Assembly: GCA_964637655.1 (NCBI GenBank)
Contig: CAZWUZ010000044.1
Location: 1 to 16,613, forward strand
DNA: 16,613 nucleotides
Direction of reading: 5' to 3'
Source: CAZWUZ01 sp964637655 [NCBI: uncultured bacterium]
GTDB lineage: Bacteria; DAOPZR01
The number at the start of each line of letters is the position of its first letter. Position 1 is the first letter of the stretch. The position numbers and the translations under genes are program-made. Shown here in pieces: positions 7,638-14,521 of the stretch. Below the pieces are notes generated by a model. The model was not told the origin of the DNA and made no database searches. It saw nothing but the letters and a program-made list of their open reading frames with translations.

Positions 7638-8612
7638 ATGTGGAAACTGTTCGGCGGTTTATACCTGGGCTGGGGCATCGGCGCAAATGATTCGGCAAAG
7701 ATCTTCGCCCCGGCCATCGCGACCAATACCATCCGGTACCGTACGGCCATCCTCTTCATCTGTGTTTTTGTGATGGCGGGAGCGATCCTGCAGGGCTATA
7801 CCCTGTATGACGGATACAAATTCGGCGGCGGTTCCCCCGACACGGCGACGCTGTTGAAAGAGGCGACCATTGCCACCAATGCGGCGGCGTTTGCCGTAAT
7901 GGTGGCGACGATCTTCGGTATTCCCGTATCGAGTTCGCAGGCCGCGGTCGGGGCACTGATCGGGGTTGCGGCGGTGCGTCTCGGCTGGGGCGGACTCGAC
8001 TACGCGCCGATTGTCAAGATGCTGGTCTGCTGGGTGGTCACGCCGCTGGCCGGGGCCCTCATCGCCTACGGGTGTTTTCTTGTGCTGCGCGTAATGATGC
8101 GCCGCCTGCTGCGTGACATGAATATGCAGCAGCGGTTCCTGCGCTACGGCATCATTATCATCGGCTGCTACGAGGCATTTGCACTTGGCGCCAATAATGT
8201 CGTGGTTACGACGGCGCCGTTTTATCAGGCGGGACTGTTCGGCCCCCCGGGCCCGGAGGCGGTTGAAGCGCAGGAGGTGGCGGCGGCGCTCGGCGCGGCA
8301 GCCATTGCCATCGGGGCGATGACCTTTGCCAAACGGGTTATTGAAACCTTCGGCCGCAAGGTGACAGTGCTTGATCCGTTCTCGGCGTTCGTGGTGGCGA
8401 TAGCCACGGGAACGACTATGGAGGTTTTCACCCTGCTCAAGGTGCCGGTCTCGATCACACAGGCCGGCGTGGGGGCGCTGGTCGGGGTCGGTCTGACACA
8501 GGGGGCCGGAGGCATTTCCCTGCCGATGCTGCGGCGCATTGTCGGTGCCTGGTTTATCTCGCCCCTGGTCGCCGGCGGTCTCGCCTACGCGGCCGCCTGC
8601 CTGCTGGCCTGA
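7638..8612 (+). CDS. pit: PiT-family inorganic phosphate permease
   Basis: This is an inner-membrane secondary transporter of the PiT family, which takes up phosphate, often as metal-phosphate, using an ion gradient. The 324 residues are strongly hydrophobic with about ten likely membrane segments. The inverted-repeat architecture is visible: the first half has GANDSA at residues 15-20 and IPVSSSQA at 95-102; the second has LGANNVVV at 183-190 and VPVSITQA at 269-276. The second repeat has GANN where many family members have GAND. It closely resembles the second permease at 13214-14275, including the opening WKLFGGLxLGWGxGANDSA and the GANNVVVTTAP segment, so the two are paralogues. No PhoU-like gene accompanies this copy. 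It lies 96 bp after uvrA and converges on the orphan gene with a 4-bp gap. The ATG follows GGCAGG. Confidence 0.93.
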   Translation: MWKLFGGLYLGWGIGANDSAKIFAPAIATNTIRYRTAILFICVFVMAGAILQGYTLYDGYKFGGGSPDTATLLKEATIATNAAAFAVMVATIFGIPVSSSQAAVGALIGVAAVRLGWGGLDYAPIVKMLVCWVVTPLAGALIAYGCFLVLRVMMRRLLRDMNMQQRFLRYGIIIIGCYEAFALGANNVVVTTAPFYQAGLFGPPGPEAVEAQEVAAALGAAAIAIGAMTFAKRVIETFGRKVTVLDPFSAFVVAIATGTTMEVFTLLKVPVSITQAGVGALVGVGLTQGAGGISLPMLRRIVGAWFISPLVAGGLAYAAACLLA

Positions 8613-8616
8613 CGGT

Positions 8617-9237
8617 TCACGCCCGCTTTTCGCTGCCATGCAGCGCGGGCGGCAGTGCGATGCCGCCCGTTCCCGTCACTGATTCCGGCGCGTCAACCAG
8701 CAGCATACCGGTAGTCTCGAGAATGTTCAGGACGACGGCAAAGGCGCAACCAAGCACCACATCGGACGCAGGATCGGTGCCCGGCGGGGTTGGGTGCCGC
8801 CACGGCTCCTGCTGCAGCAGTTCGCAGGCATGCCGGTACTGCTGCAGTTGTGCCGGTAATACCTGCCCGCCGGCGGCCGCCTGATTGATCATCGCCTGCA
8901 GGGCGTGCAGCGTCTGGGACAGGGCGGCGGCGGTACCGGCAAAAGCGGCGGCATGCAGGGTGCGCCCGCCGGCGGTGAGGGCGATGACTTCGAGCCGGTC
9001 GCCCAGTTCCACGAGACAGGCGGCGAGGCGCAGCTGCCAGCCGGTGACGCGATCGGTGGTTCCGGCCCGCAGCGCCAGAGTCTGCGCCTGCAGACGCAGG
9101 CGTTCCTGCTCGCGCCGCAGACCGTGCAGCAATGCTGCACCGGCCGGGTTGTTCCGGAACGTACTCGCGAGATGGTCGCCGGCGTGTGTCAGCACGGCGG
9201 ACTGGCGGATGATAATGGCGGCAACGGCAGTATGCAT
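8617..9237 (-). CDS. Conserved-looking hypothetical protein, Ala-rich and helical
   Basis: I do not recognise this 206-residue protein. It is rich in Ala, Leu, Gln and Arg and looks mostly alpha-helical. A charged helix at residues 38-58 (GLRREQERLRLQAQ) is followed by a second helical block around 66-145, a Pro-rich break (WRHPTPPGTDP, 146-156), and a hydrophobic stretch at 159-182 (DVVLGCAFAVVLNIL) that could be buried or membrane-associated. There is no signal peptide or known motif. The start is well supported by an AGGAGG site 8 nt before the ATG. It lies just downstream of the two-component operon on the same strand. Its own gap holds a sigma54-type promoter candidate and a dyad element, so it is a plausible regulon target of the neighbouring response regulator. 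A role in phosphate physiology is suggested only by neighbours. Confidence 0.7.
   Translation of the reverse strand: MHTAVAAIIIRQSAVLTHAGDHLASTFRNNPAGAALLHGLRREQERLRLQAQTLALRAGTTDRVTGWQLRLAACLVELGDRLEVIALTAGGRTLHAAAFAGTAAALSQTLHALQAMINQAAAGGQVLPAQLQQYRHACELLQQEPWRHPTPPGTDPASDVVLGCAFAVVLNILETTGMLLVDAPESVTGTGGIALPPALHGSEKRA
8620..8651. terminator. GC-rich hairpin at the convergent gene ends
   Basis: CGCCCG at 8620-8625 pairs with CGGGCG at 8646-8651, and inside it CGCTGC at 8631-8636 pairs with GCAGCG at 8640-8645 around a CAT loop; five bases bulge on one side. It sits just past the PiT stop and inside the last codons of the minus-strand gene. Neither side has a U-tract, so an intrinsic terminator is uncertain. 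It may act as a 3' stabilising hairpin. Confidence 0.35.
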
Positions 9238-9260
9238 GGATGTCCTCCTGCACGAACAGC

Positions 9261-9285
9261 GCTCCTGCTGCCTGTCTGCAGGAGC
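9261..9285 (-). promoter_or_regulatory. 8-bp stem-loop in the leader of the orphan gene
   Basis: GCTCCTGC at 9261-9268 and GCAGGAGC at 9278-9285 form a perfect 8-bp stem with a 9-nt loop. It overlaps the -12 element of the promoter candidate and the expected start site near 9272. It could be a DNA operator dyad; if transcription begins further upstream it would fold just ahead of the AGGAGG ribosome site. Confidence 0.4.
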
Positions 9286-9298
9286 ATAAATGATGCCA
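9283..9298 (-). promoter_or_regulatory. Sigma54-type (-24/-12) promoter candidate for the orphan gene
   Basis: Read on the minus strand this is TGGCATCATTTATGCT. The GG and GC dinucleotides have the exact 12-bp offset of the sigma54 consensus TGGCACG-N4-TTGCA. TGGCA and GC match, while three other positions differ. Transcription would begin near 9272, about 35 nt before the ATG. An NtrC-family activator is encoded immediately upstream. This is a manual match with no statistical score. Confidence 0.5.
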
Positions 9299-9357
9299 TT
9301 TATGCCGGAGGCAGGAACGGGCGGAAAAGACTGCCGGGGGGCGGTGGCAGCCGCTGA

Positions 9358-9389
9358 CGGCGTGCAATTGCCTGCACGCCGGGTGCAAA
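9358..9389. promoter_or_regulatory. GTGCA/TGCAC dyad cluster, possible activator-binding site
   Basis: CGGCGTGCA at 9358-9366 and TGCACGCCG at 9373-9381 form a 9-bp perfect inverted repeat with a 6-bp centre. The second arm overlaps another dyad, TGCAC-N5-GTGCA, at 9373-9387. GTGCAA therefore occurs as a direct repeat 21 bp (two helical turns) apart, with an inverted copy between. The cluster lies about 100 bp upstream of the expected sigma54 start, a usual place for an enhancer-binding protein. It also directly follows the regulator stop codon, so a terminator hairpin is the alternative, but no U-tract follows. Confidence 0.45.
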
Positions 9390-9404
9390 CGGTTGCGTGG
9401 CGGG

Positions 9405-10757
9405 TCAGGCGAGGGAGTGCTGTTTGATCTTGTACTGCAAACTGCGCAGGCTGATGCCGAGGCGGCGCGCCGCGGTCTGCCGGTGTCCGCCGGATTCGCG
9501 CAGCACCTGTGCAATCACGTCGCGTTCGGTCTGGGCGATGCGCTCGCCCAGCAGGCCGTTGCCGGCCGGCCCGCCGCCGTCGAACTCGCGCACCCGCGTG
9601 GGCAGGGTATCGGGAGTGATGACCGTGCCGTCAAGCAGGGTCAGTGCGCGCTCGATAACATTCTCCAGTTCGCGGATGTTGCCCGGCCACGGGTAGCGCT
9701 GGAGCAGGTCGTACACCTCAGGCGCCACGTCCGGCGGGGTGATGCCGGCCCGGCGGGCGCAGCGGTCAAGGAAGAAGCGGAGCAGCGGCTCAATATCCTC
9801 GCGGCGCTCACGCAGCGGCGACAGGTGCAGCTGCACGACATTGAGCCGCCAGTACAGGTCTTCGCGGAACGTGCCGGCATCGACCAGCGCCCTGAGATCT
9901 CGGTTGGTAGCGGCGATAATGCGCACGTCGACGGTGATATCGCGGTTGGTCCCCAGCCGGGTGAAGGCGCGTTCCTGCAGCACGCGCAGCAGCTTGGCCT
10001 GCATGGCGGGGGACAACTCGCCGATTTCGTCGAGGAACACGGTGCCGCCGTCGGCGTATTCAAAACGGCCCTGGTGATTGTGCACGGCGCCGGTGAAGGA
10101 GCCGCGGGCATGACCGAACAACTCGCTTTCCAGCAGCGGGTCGGGGATGGCGGCGCAGTCGACGGCGACAAAACGCTGCTGCTGCCGGATCCCGGCGTAG
10201 TGCAGGGTGCGGGCGATCAGCCCCTTGCCCGTGCCGCTCTCACCGGTGATCAGCACGCTGGCATGCGAGGTGCACAGCTTGCGGACGCGCTCGATGACGG
10301 GAACGAGAGCCGGGCTGGAACCGATGACGTTGGGAAAGGACGACAGCGAGGTGACATAGGCGCGCAGTTCGCGGTTTTCCAGGCGCAGCGTCTGCCGCTC
10401 ACGCTCGCGTTCGAGCAGCAGCAGCAGTTCGTCGAGGTCAAGCGGCTTGAGCAGGTACTGGTCAGCGCCGCGTTTCAGTGCGCTGACTGCGTCCTCGATG
10501 GTGCCGTGGGCGGTGATGGCCATGATGATAGTGCCGGGCCGGGCGGCGCGGATGCCGGTGATGAGGTCAAGCCCGCTGCCGTCCGGCAGGCGGATGTCGG
10601 TAAGCACCACGGCGAAGTCCTGCTCGCTGAGGCGGGCCCGGGCGGCGGCCACGCCGGCGGCGACCACCGGCAGGTAGCCGCGGGCGGCGAGGAATTCGCA
10701 TAACTGGCTGGCGGCCAGCGGCTCGTCCTCGATAATGAGCGTGGTAATCCCGGTCAT
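9405..10757 (-). CDS. NtrC-family sigma54-dependent response regulator
   Basis: The 450-residue protein is a DNA-binding activator with the full NtrC layout. The receiver domain (about 4-118) has the acidic pocket E10/D11/E12, phosphoacceptor D54 ([11 protein letters not shown]) and K104 (LLKP). The AAA+ domain (about 143-375) has Walker A GESGTGKG at 172-179, the sigma54-contact loop GSFTGA at 219-224, and Walker [13 protein letters not shown] at 237-248. A Fis-type helix-turn-helix lies at about 425-446 ([19 protein letters not shown]). The loop has Ser in place of the common Ala of GAFTGA, a tolerated variation. I chose the ATG at 10757 rather than an upstream one at 10913, because receiver similarity starts there and it lies 4 bp after the kinase stop. 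It should be phosphorylated by the kinase encoded just upstream and should remodel sigma54 polymerase. Its targets are unknown; the orphan gene and the PiT genes are candidates. Confidence 0.95.
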   Translation of the reverse strand: MTGITTLIIEDEPLAASQLCEFLAARGYLPVVAAGVAAARARLSEQDFAVVLTDIRLPDGSGLDLITGIRAARPGTIIMAITAHGTIEDAVSALKRGADQYLLKPLDLDELLLLLERERERQTLRLENRELRAYVTSLSSFPNVIGSSPALVPVIERVRKLCTSHASVLITGESGTGKGLIARTLHYAGIRQQQRFVAVDCAAIPDPLLESELFGHARGSFTGAVHNHQGRFEYADGGTVFLDEIGELSPAMQAKLLRVLQERAFTRLGTNRDITVDVRIIAATNRDLRALVDAGTFREDLYWRLNVVQLHLSPLRERREDIEPLLRFFLDRCARRAGITPPDVAPEVYDLLQRYPWPGNIRELENVIERALTLLDGTVITPDTLPTRVREFDGGGPAGNGLLGERIAQTERDVIAQVLRESGGHRQTAARRLGISLRSLQYKIKQHSLA

Positions 10758-10761
10758 ACGG

Positions 10762-12522
10762 TCACCCCGCCAGCGGCAGGCGCATGCTGACCGTGGTGCC
10801 CCGGCCGGGCGCCGAATGCAGGTCGAACTCGCCGCCGTGCGCCTGCACCAGGCGCATGACGTAGGCCAGTCCGAACCCGTGCCCGTCGCTGCGGGTGCTG
10901 AACGGGAAATCAAAGAGTTTCTGCTGCTCCTCCGCTGTCATGCCGCCGCCCGTGTCTGTGATCTGCAGTTCGTACCGGGTGCCGCCGGCCACCGCGCCGC
11001 GCACGGTGAGTATACCACCGGCTTTCATCGACTGACAAGCGTTGAGCACCAGGTTGCGCACGGCCTGATGAAAACGGATGCGGTCGAGGCGGACGGGGGG
11101 GGCGGCGGCAAGTTCCTCGCGCAGGGTGAGGCCGAGCGACTCGATCTGCGGGTGCAGCAAGCGCAGCGCTTCGCGGGTTTCCGCCGCGGCATCGAGCGAC
11201 TGCAGGCGCAGCACCGGCTCGCCTCCCGCCTCGATGAAATCACGCAGGGTTTGGTTAAGCCGGCGGATCTCGGCCCGCACCAGTTCGACCTTCTCACCGC
11301 ATTCGGGGGCGTCCGGCGGCAGGCGATCCTTGAGCACGCGCAGGGTGATCTCCATCGCGTTGAGCGGGTTGCGGATCTCGTGCGCGAGTTCCGCGGTGAC
11401 ACGTCCGATGACTGCCAGCTTGCTCGCGGTCAGCAGCTGGCGCTGGGCCCGTTCGGCTGCCACATGCGAATGCTGCAACCGGGCAAGCATGGCGGTGAAA
11501 TGCGCGGCCAGCTCGGCGAATTCACGCCAGCGTGACCCCGGGAGATTTACGGGGGCCGGCTCGGCGGCGGCCCGGTCCATGGCCGCCAGCAGGGCGCGCA
11601 GCGGGGCACTGAACGTGCGGCCGAAAAGCAGCGCGAACAGGATGGCGAGCAGCAGGCCGCAGGCGAGTACGAGGGCAAAGGCCTGACGGTAGGCGGGTGA
11701 TTCGGGCGAGAAGGCGGCGGCATCCTGCCAGATGAGCAGACCGCCGAACGGGGTACCGTCAGTGTGAAGCAGCGGCAGAAAATAGTGCCAGCGCCCGCCG
11801 GCGGTGAGCACGGACGGCGGCGCCGGGAACTGTGCCGGCGCCACGTGCGGCAGCGCACCGGTATGGGCGATCGGCACGGTATCCTGATACAACACGAGGT
11901 GCAGGCCGGTGATGGCCCGATACCGGGCGAGAAAGTCGGCGTTCAGGCGCACGCCGGTCATCAGCGTGCCGCACAGGTCGCCGCTGGCGCTGCGCACCGG
12001 CGCGACGGCACGCAGGGCAATGCCGGAGACACCCGACTCGATGTCGGCGGCCGGTGTTCCGGCCAGCGCAGCGACGATGATTCGCTGCACCGACTTGTCC
12101 TCACCGTAATCACCGGGCTGGTGGCCGCGCGCCCGCACGTGGCCGTCACGGTCGCCCGCCTCGAGCAGGTCGAGGGTTGATAGACGGTATAATTCCTCCA
12201 GCCGCCTGGCCAGTGTCTGCCGGTCGCCGGCCGCCAGCGCGGAGCGCACCGTCGCGTCAGCGGCACATTTCTCCGCCTGGGCCGTGAGCAGCGCCAGCCG
12301 CCGGGTGATTTCGCTGCGCACGCCATCGCCGGCCTGGCGTGCCTGGCGGTTGAACTCGTCATGCACGGCGGTGTCAAGGAGGTGGGCGAAAAAAAAGGCG
12401 CCGGCAGCCGCCGGCAGCACCGCGAGCAGCAGCAGGGCAATGGTCAGGCCGGTCCGATAGCTCAGGTGCACGCGGTATCCCGCCACTCTGCCGGACCTGT
12501 TGCCGGGAGAGGAAAACACCAC
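10762..12522 (-). CDS. Membrane sensor histidine kinase of the NtrB type
   Basis: The 586-residue kinase has a first membrane helix at about 24-46, an extracytoplasmic sensor region of about 230 residues (47-280) with cache-like features (GVSGIALRAVAPV, GDLCGTLMTGVRL), and a second helix at about 281-300. A HAMP-like linker follows, then HisKA with the phosphorylation site H381 (ELAHEIRNPLNAM). The HATPase domain has an N-box (NLVLNACQSM, 490-499), G1 (DTGGGM, 523-528), an F-box region (FDFPFST) and G2 (GHGFGLAYVM). The pattern is that of kinases partnered with NtrC-family regulators, and the partner follows after 4 bp. The GTG start at 12522 is the first in frame and is uncertain by a few codons. 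It follows the PhoU-like gene by 31 bp, which suggests a phosphate-related signal, but the sensor ligand cannot be read from sequence. Confidence 0.93.
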   Translation of the reverse strand: MVFSSPGNRSGRVAGYRVHLSYRTGLTIALLLLAVLPAAAGAFFFAHLLDTAVHDEFNRQARQAGDGVRSEITRRLALLTAQAEKCAADATVRSALAAGDRQTLARRLEELYRLSTLDLLEAGDRDGHVRARGHQPGDYGEDKSVQRIIVAALAGTPAADIESGVSGIALRAVAPVRSASGDLCGTLMTGVRLNADFLARYRAITGLHLVLYQDTVPIAHTGALPHVAPAQFPAPPSVLTAGGRWHYFLPLLHTDGTPFGGLLIWQDAAAFSPESPAYRQAFALVLACGLLLAILFALLFGRTFSAPLRALLAAMDRAAAEPAPVNLPGSRWREFAELAAHFTAMLARLQHSHVAAERAQRQLLTASKLAVIGRVTAELAHEIRNPLNAMEITLRVLKDRLPPDAPECGEKVELVRAEIRRLNQTLRDFIEAGGEPVLRLQSLDAAAETREALRLLHPQIESLGLTLREELAAAPPVRLDRIRFHQAVRNLVLNACQSMKAGGILTVRGAVAGGTRYELQITDTGGGMTAEEQQKLFDFPFSTRSDGHGFGLAYVMRLVQAHGGEFDLHSAPGRGTTVSMRLPLAG

Positions 12523-12553
12523 CCCCGGGCGGGGGCGGCGGCATGAAACCGGA

Positions 12554-13204
12554 TCAGAGTTTCATCTTGATCATCGACAGGGCGACATACTCGGCGGTGT
12601 TCTCGGTCTTGTCGGCAATGTCGGAGATCATGGTGATGATCTTGCGGAAGATGATCTTGTCCGCCTTGTCGATGGCGGTGCATTTCTTGAACAGGTAGAC
12701 CTCGGCGGCCCACTCGATGGAGTCGACCTTCTGCTCGGCAGTCGAGACGTCGGCGGCCAGTTCGATGACCTTGTCGGGATCGGACGGAATGTACTTGAAC
12801 ATGACAAGGAAAGCGCGGTAGGCGTCAATGACGGCGGCGGTCATCTGTTTCAGCGAATCGCCCAGTTCACACGGCGGCTCGACATAGGTGAGGTAGATTT
12901 CCTTGCACACCTTGACCGCCAGCCCCGGCAGTTTGTCGACCATGTCGGGAATGGTGAGGAAATTCTCGCGGTAGAACGGCAGAAATGCGCCGCCGCAGAG
13001 AGCGTGCTGGATCTCGCGCTTGACGAGATCCGCCTCGTGCTCCTTTTTGTGCACCTTGTAGGAGAGCTCCTTGAGGTCCTCGGCCGGGATCCCCTTGACG
13101 TAGGCGTCCATGAAGTCGCCGAACATCAGCAGCGCCTCCTCGCACAGTTTGAAGTGCCGGCCCATCAACTCGATGACCTTGTCTTCTTTCTTGTCCCAGA
13201 ACAT
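12554..13204 (-). CDS. PhoU-like DUF47 family protein
   Basis: This is a 216-residue, almost entirely helical and strongly charged protein of the DUF47/PhoU_div family. These cytoplasmic proteins are usually encoded next to PiT permeases and are thought to control them. Features include the opening MFWDKKEDKVIELMGRHF, the KVHKKEHEADLVKREIQHAL helix (about 50-69) with acidic/His residues typical of PhoU metal-binding helices, and the C-terminal KIITMISDIADKTENTAEY (about 188-206). The start is firm: a GGAGG site precedes the ATG and overlaps the stop of the permease gene, with a 9-bp gap. The arrangement implies co-translation with the permease. Its place between transporter and sensor kinase would allow it to link flux to signalling, as PhoU does for PhoR in E. 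coli; that link is inference here. Confidence 0.93.
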   Translation of the reverse strand: MFWDKKEDKVIELMGRHFKLCEEALLMFGDFMDAYVKGIPAEDLKELSYKVHKKEHEADLVKREIQHALCGGAFLPFYRENFLTIPDMVDKLPGLAVKVCKEIYLTYVEPPCELGDSLKQMTAAVIDAYRAFLVMFKYIPSDPDKVIELAADVSTAEQKVDSIEWAAEVYLFKKCTAIDKADKIIFRKIITMISDIADKTENTAEYVALSMIKMKL

Positions 13205-13213
13205 GGCGCCCTC

Positions 13214-14275
13214 CTAGTAAATCAGTTGGTAGAAGCCGACGGCCAGCAGCGCCCCGATTAGGGGGGTGAGCATCCAGCCGACGAAGATCTTGCCCAATAC
13301 CTTATAACTTATCGCGTGCCCCCCCTGCAACAGACCGATGCCGAGCACGGAACCGACAATGGCCTGGGAGGAGGAGACCGGCACCTTGAGCCAGGTGAAG
13401 AACATCAGCGACAGCGAGTGGGCGAAGACGGTGATCATGGCGGCGAACGGGTCGAGCGCGGTGATGCTGTTGCCGACCGTCATCATGACCTTCTTGCTGT
13501 AGGTGATGGCACCCGCCGCGATGGCCAGGCCGCCGAGCAGCGCGGCGATGAAGGCGGGGTCGGTATACCAGTGCACCACCGGTGCGTGCGGGTCGCCGAA
13601 CATCCCCGCGTTGAAGTAGGGGGCGGTGGTGACGACGACGTTGTTGGCCCCCAGTTCGTAGGCGCCGTAGGCGCCGGCGATGAGCAGCAGCCAGCGGTAG
13701 ACGCGGTTGAGTTTGGCCAGGTCGCTGCCGGCGAACAACTTGATGATGGCGGCGACAACCTTGTAGAGCAGGACCGTGATCAGCGCCGTGCCGACGGGAT
13801 TGCCCACCCAGCAGGCGAACATTTTTCCCAGTTTGCCCCAGTCGACCTGCGCGATGCCCGCGGTACAGACGGTGATGCCGATGAGCGCGCCGACCGCCGC
13901 CTGCGAGCAGGAGGAGGGGACCGCGGCCCAGGTCATGATGAGGATGGTGATGGCGGCGGCGAGGGTGGTGAAGAAGGCGATGGTATTGGCGCGCTGCTGT
14001 GCGGCTGCCGCATCCGCGGCACTGGCACCCGCCGCGACCTGACCCGAGGCCTGCGCACTGCCGCCGAAATCCATGTGGTGAAACAGTTCCCGCCCGTGGA
14101 TGCAGGAGCCGAGCAGGGCGAAAATGGCGATGATGATGACCGCGGTGCGGAAGCGCACTAACCCGGTGGCCACCGCGGTGCCGAAGATGTTGGCGGAATC
14201 GTTGGCCCCCACCCCCCAGCCGAGGAAGAGCCCGCCGAACAGTTTCCACGAGAAGAGTTTTGCCAGCAGCCCCAT
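13214..14275 (-). CDS. pit: PiT-family inorganic phosphate permease, operon copy
   Basis: This is a 353-residue inner-membrane phosphate transporter and the first gene of the minus-strand operon. The first repeat carries GVGANDSANIF (about 21-31) and VPSSCSQAAVGAL; the second carries ELGANNVVVTTAPYFNAGMFG and VPVSSSQAIVGSV. As in the other permease, the second repeat has GANN. An Ala-rich insert (ASGQVAAGASAADAAAAQQ) forms a longer loop after the second membrane segment than in the 324-residue paralogue. A PhoU-like DUF47 gene follows after 9 bp, the classic PiT partner arrangement. The ATG at 14275 has only a weak upstream ribosome site (GAGGCG). I see no convincing sigma70 or sigma54 promoter ahead of it. 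Confidence 0.94.
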   Translation of the reverse strand: MGLLAKLFSWKLFGGLFLGWGVGANDSANIFGTAVATGLVRFRTAVIIIAIFALLGSCIHGRELFHHMDFGGSAQASGQVAAGASAADAAAAQQRANTIAFFTTLAAAITILIMTWAAVPSSCSQAAVGALIGITVCTAGIAQVDWGKLGKMFACWVGNPVGTALITVLLYKVVAAIIKLFAGSDLAKLNRVYRWLLLIAGAYGAYELGANNVVVTTAPYFNAGMFGDPHAPVVHWYTDPAFIAALLGGLAIAAGAITYSKKVMMTVGNSITALDPFAAMITVFAHSLSLMFFTWLKVPVSSSQAIVGSVLGIGLLQGGHAISYKVLGKIFVGWMLTPLIGALLAVGFYQLIY

Positions 14276-14521
14276 GCAGCACGCCTCGGCGGTAGGTCAC
14301 CGTGTCTCTATGCATACCACAAGCGGCAAACAAATACAACCAGCAAAGGCAACAAACGTCGCTACCCGTTGTGCGGCAGGAAAATACCGGAACCTGCCGA
14401 CGCTGATGCCGGGCTGCAACTGCGCAGGCAGTTGACAAAACGGGAAGGCAGGAGTATTCTGTTTCCGGCAGTTGGTCCATTCCCGTGCCGGCAGGTGCGG
14501 CGCGCGGCGGAGAAACCGGTG
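14276..14521. other. Divergent intergenic region between the phosphate operon and fdrA
   Basis: These 246 bp separate the leftward permease operon from the rightward fdrA-like gene. The right half contains a strong + strand promoter, listed separately. On the minus strand the best match is TTGTAT-N17-TATGCA (about 14310-14338), three of six in each box, which is weak. No Pho-box repeats of the E. coli type were found. Confidence 0.6.
14432..14460 (+). promoter_or_regulatory. Near-consensus sigma70 promoter for the fdrA-like operon
   Basis: A perfect -35 TTGACA at 14432-14437 and TATTCT at 14455-14460 are spaced by 17 bp. Transcription should start near 14467, leaving about 55 nt before the ATG at 14522. 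The position also rules out the longer upstream reading of the gene from 14369. Confidence 0.75.

Noticed and set aside
9358-9381. Intrinsic terminator of the two-component operon
   Set aside because: The stem is strong but no U-tract follows on either strand, and the half-site arrangement fits a protein-binding site better.
9393-10703. A 436-codon open frame on the + strand
   Set aside because: It is antisense to the NtrC-family regulator, whose domains are unambiguous; the + strand product is low-complexity with no motif.
10758-10913. An upstream start for the response regulator
   Set aside because: The added residues overlap the kinase gene and do not resemble a receiver domain; the ATG at 10757 fits the family.
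13316-14161. A 281-codon open frame on the + strand
   Set aside because: It is antisense to the PiT permease and consists mostly of Gly, Asp, Glu and Arg, typical of a shadow frame.
14276-14360. PhoB-type Pho box in front of the permease operon
   Set aside because: There is only a loose repeat of GGCAAACAAA/GGCAACAAAC about 23 bp apart and no TGTCA-type 11-bp direct repeats.
14369-14521. A longer N-terminus for the fdrA-like gene
   Set aside because: The near-consensus promoter lies inside this stretch, family similarity starts at MIRNIVMRD, and a good ribosome site precedes 14522.
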